From Acidimicrobiaceae bacterium (GTDB taxonomy: Bacteria > Actinomycetota > Acidimicrobiia > Acidimicrobiales > Microtrichaceae): 6,455 bases of DNA. The notes below the pieces were generated by a model, which made no database searches, was not told where the DNA came from, and saw only the letters and a program-made list of their open reading frames with translations. Positions within the stretch are counted from its first letter, which is position 1; each line of letters opens with the position of its first letter. The stretch spans positions 1 through 6,455 of the forward strand of contig DORQ01000285.1 of assembly GCA_003514205.1 (NCBI GenBank). Direction: 5' to 3'. Position numbers and translations under genes: made by a program. Below are positions 5,899 to 6,455 of the stretch, piece after piece.

Positions 5899-6455
5899 AT
5901 GTCCATACTTTCCACACCATCAGCCTGCGACGTCGTGGGCATTGGCAACGCACTCGTCGACGTGCTCAGCCACGAGTCCGCTGATTTTGTCGCCGCACAG
6001 GGAATCGTTCCCGGCTCTATGAACCTCATCGAGGAGGAGCGCAAAGCTGCTCTCTACGATGCAATGGGCCCAGGCATCGAGATGTCGGGCGGTTCGGCCG
6101 CAAACACCATGGTGGGGGTGGCCTCATTTGGTGGATCCGCTCGCTACTTGGGTCGAGTCCGCGATGACCAACTCGGCGCCGTGTTCGGTCACGACATCAG
6201 CTCAGTAGGCGTTGGATTCACGAATCCACCCGCAGATACCGGACCGGCCACTGGTTCCTGTCTCATCTTGGTGACTGAGGACGGCCAACGGACCATGAAC
6301 ACCTTCCTTGGAGCTAGCTCGCTCTTTGGCCCCGAAGATGTCGACCACGACGTTGTCCGATCGGGCAAAATCTTGTACCTCGAGGGCTATCTCTTCGATC
6401 GCGACGAGGCGAAGGCCGCCTTTCAACTCGCCGCCCAGGTAGCCCATGACGCAGG
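5899..6455 (+). CDS. PfkB-family carbohydrate kinase, adenosine kinase-like, N-terminal part, cut by window edge
   Basis: This is probably a cytoplasmic kinase that transfers phosphate from ATP to the 5'-hydroxyl of adenosine or a similar nucleoside. There are 185 complete codons without a stop; the C-terminal ATP-binding and catalytic half (GxGD motif) lies outside the window. The sequence follows the bacterial adenosine-kinase-like subgroup: DVVGIGNALVDVL (11-23), GSMNLIEEER (39-48), SGGSAANT (63-70, sugar-binding loop typical of PfkB kinases), YLGRVRDDQLG (83-93), TGPATGSCLILVTEDGQRTM, and LYLEGYLFD. The ATG at 5899 is preferred. An in-frame GTG at 5890 is the only other nearby start, since a TGA closes the frame at 5863, and neither has a good ribosome binding site. 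It is divergent from the nucleoside operon with 160 bp between, which supports a nucleoside substrate, but ribokinase or another PfkB activity cannot be excluded from half a protein. Confidence 0.85.
   Translation, partial: MSILSTPSACDVVGIGNALVDVLSHESADFVAAQGIVPGSMNLIEEERKAALYDAMGPGIEMSGGSAANTMVGVASFGGSARYLGRVRDDQLGAVFGHDISSVGVGFTNPPADTGPATGSCLILVTEDGQRTMNTFLGASSLFGPEDVDHDVVRSGKILYLEGYLFDRDEAKAAFQLAAQVAHDA

Noticed and set aside
5784..6447. Minus-strand open frames opposite the kinase gene
   Set aside because: The plus strand encodes a clear PfkB-family N-terminus across this stretch; the minus-strand frames have no motif or start signal.
1..6455. Mobile elements, CRISPR arrays, tRNA or rRNA genes
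   Set aside because: No transposase or integrase frames, no direct repeats with spacers, no tRNA-like cloverleaf and no rRNA sequence were seen. Genes fill almost the entire window.

Overview
The window carries a compact nucleoside uptake and salvage locus, most likely from an actinobacterium. The evidence for that is strong GGAGG-type ribosome binding sites, frequent GTG starts, mid-to-high GC, and the gene order BMP lipoprotein / ABC ATPase / two permeases / cytidine deaminase / thymidine phosphorylase, which is familiar from Actinobacteria. I cannot fix the lineage below phylum; the moderate GC hints at an uncultured aquatic or acidimicrobial-type lineage, but that is a guess.

Layout. From 5738 leftwards to the window edge, six genes lie head to tail on the minus strand. 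They are a BMP/PnrA-type nucleoside-binding lipoprotein (4704-5738), a double-domain ABC ATPase (3068-4603, or to 4633 with the upstream ATG), permease 1 (1965-3068), permease 2 (676-1968), cytidine deaminase (257-676) and the first 86 residues of thymidine phosphorylase (1-260, cut by the window edge). The last five are joined by 1-4 nt stop/start overlaps. The only real gap in the operon (4604-4703, after the lipoprotein gene) holds a strong hairpin followed by a U-rich stretch, which looks like an attenuator. On the other side of a 160-bp divergent intergenic region (5739-5898), a PfkB-family adenosine-kinase-like gene starts at 5899 on the plus strand and runs off the right edge.

How it works together. 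The lipoprotein captures nucleosides outside the membrane. The two permeases and the ATPase import them. Cytidine deaminase converts (deoxy)cytidine to (deoxy)uridine, and thymidine phosphorylase splits pyrimidine deoxynucleosides to base plus sugar 1-phosphate. The divergent kinase would phosphorylate adenosine (or a related nucleoside) to the nucleotide. Pyrimidine breakdown and purine salvage are therefore placed around one importer.

The system itself is a known type. The details worth a second look are the attenuator, a probable misplaced ATPase start, a leaderless-looking start for the kinase, a 15-nt in-frame tandem repeat at the start of permease 2, and a repeated GAGCGA motif in the divergent promoter region.
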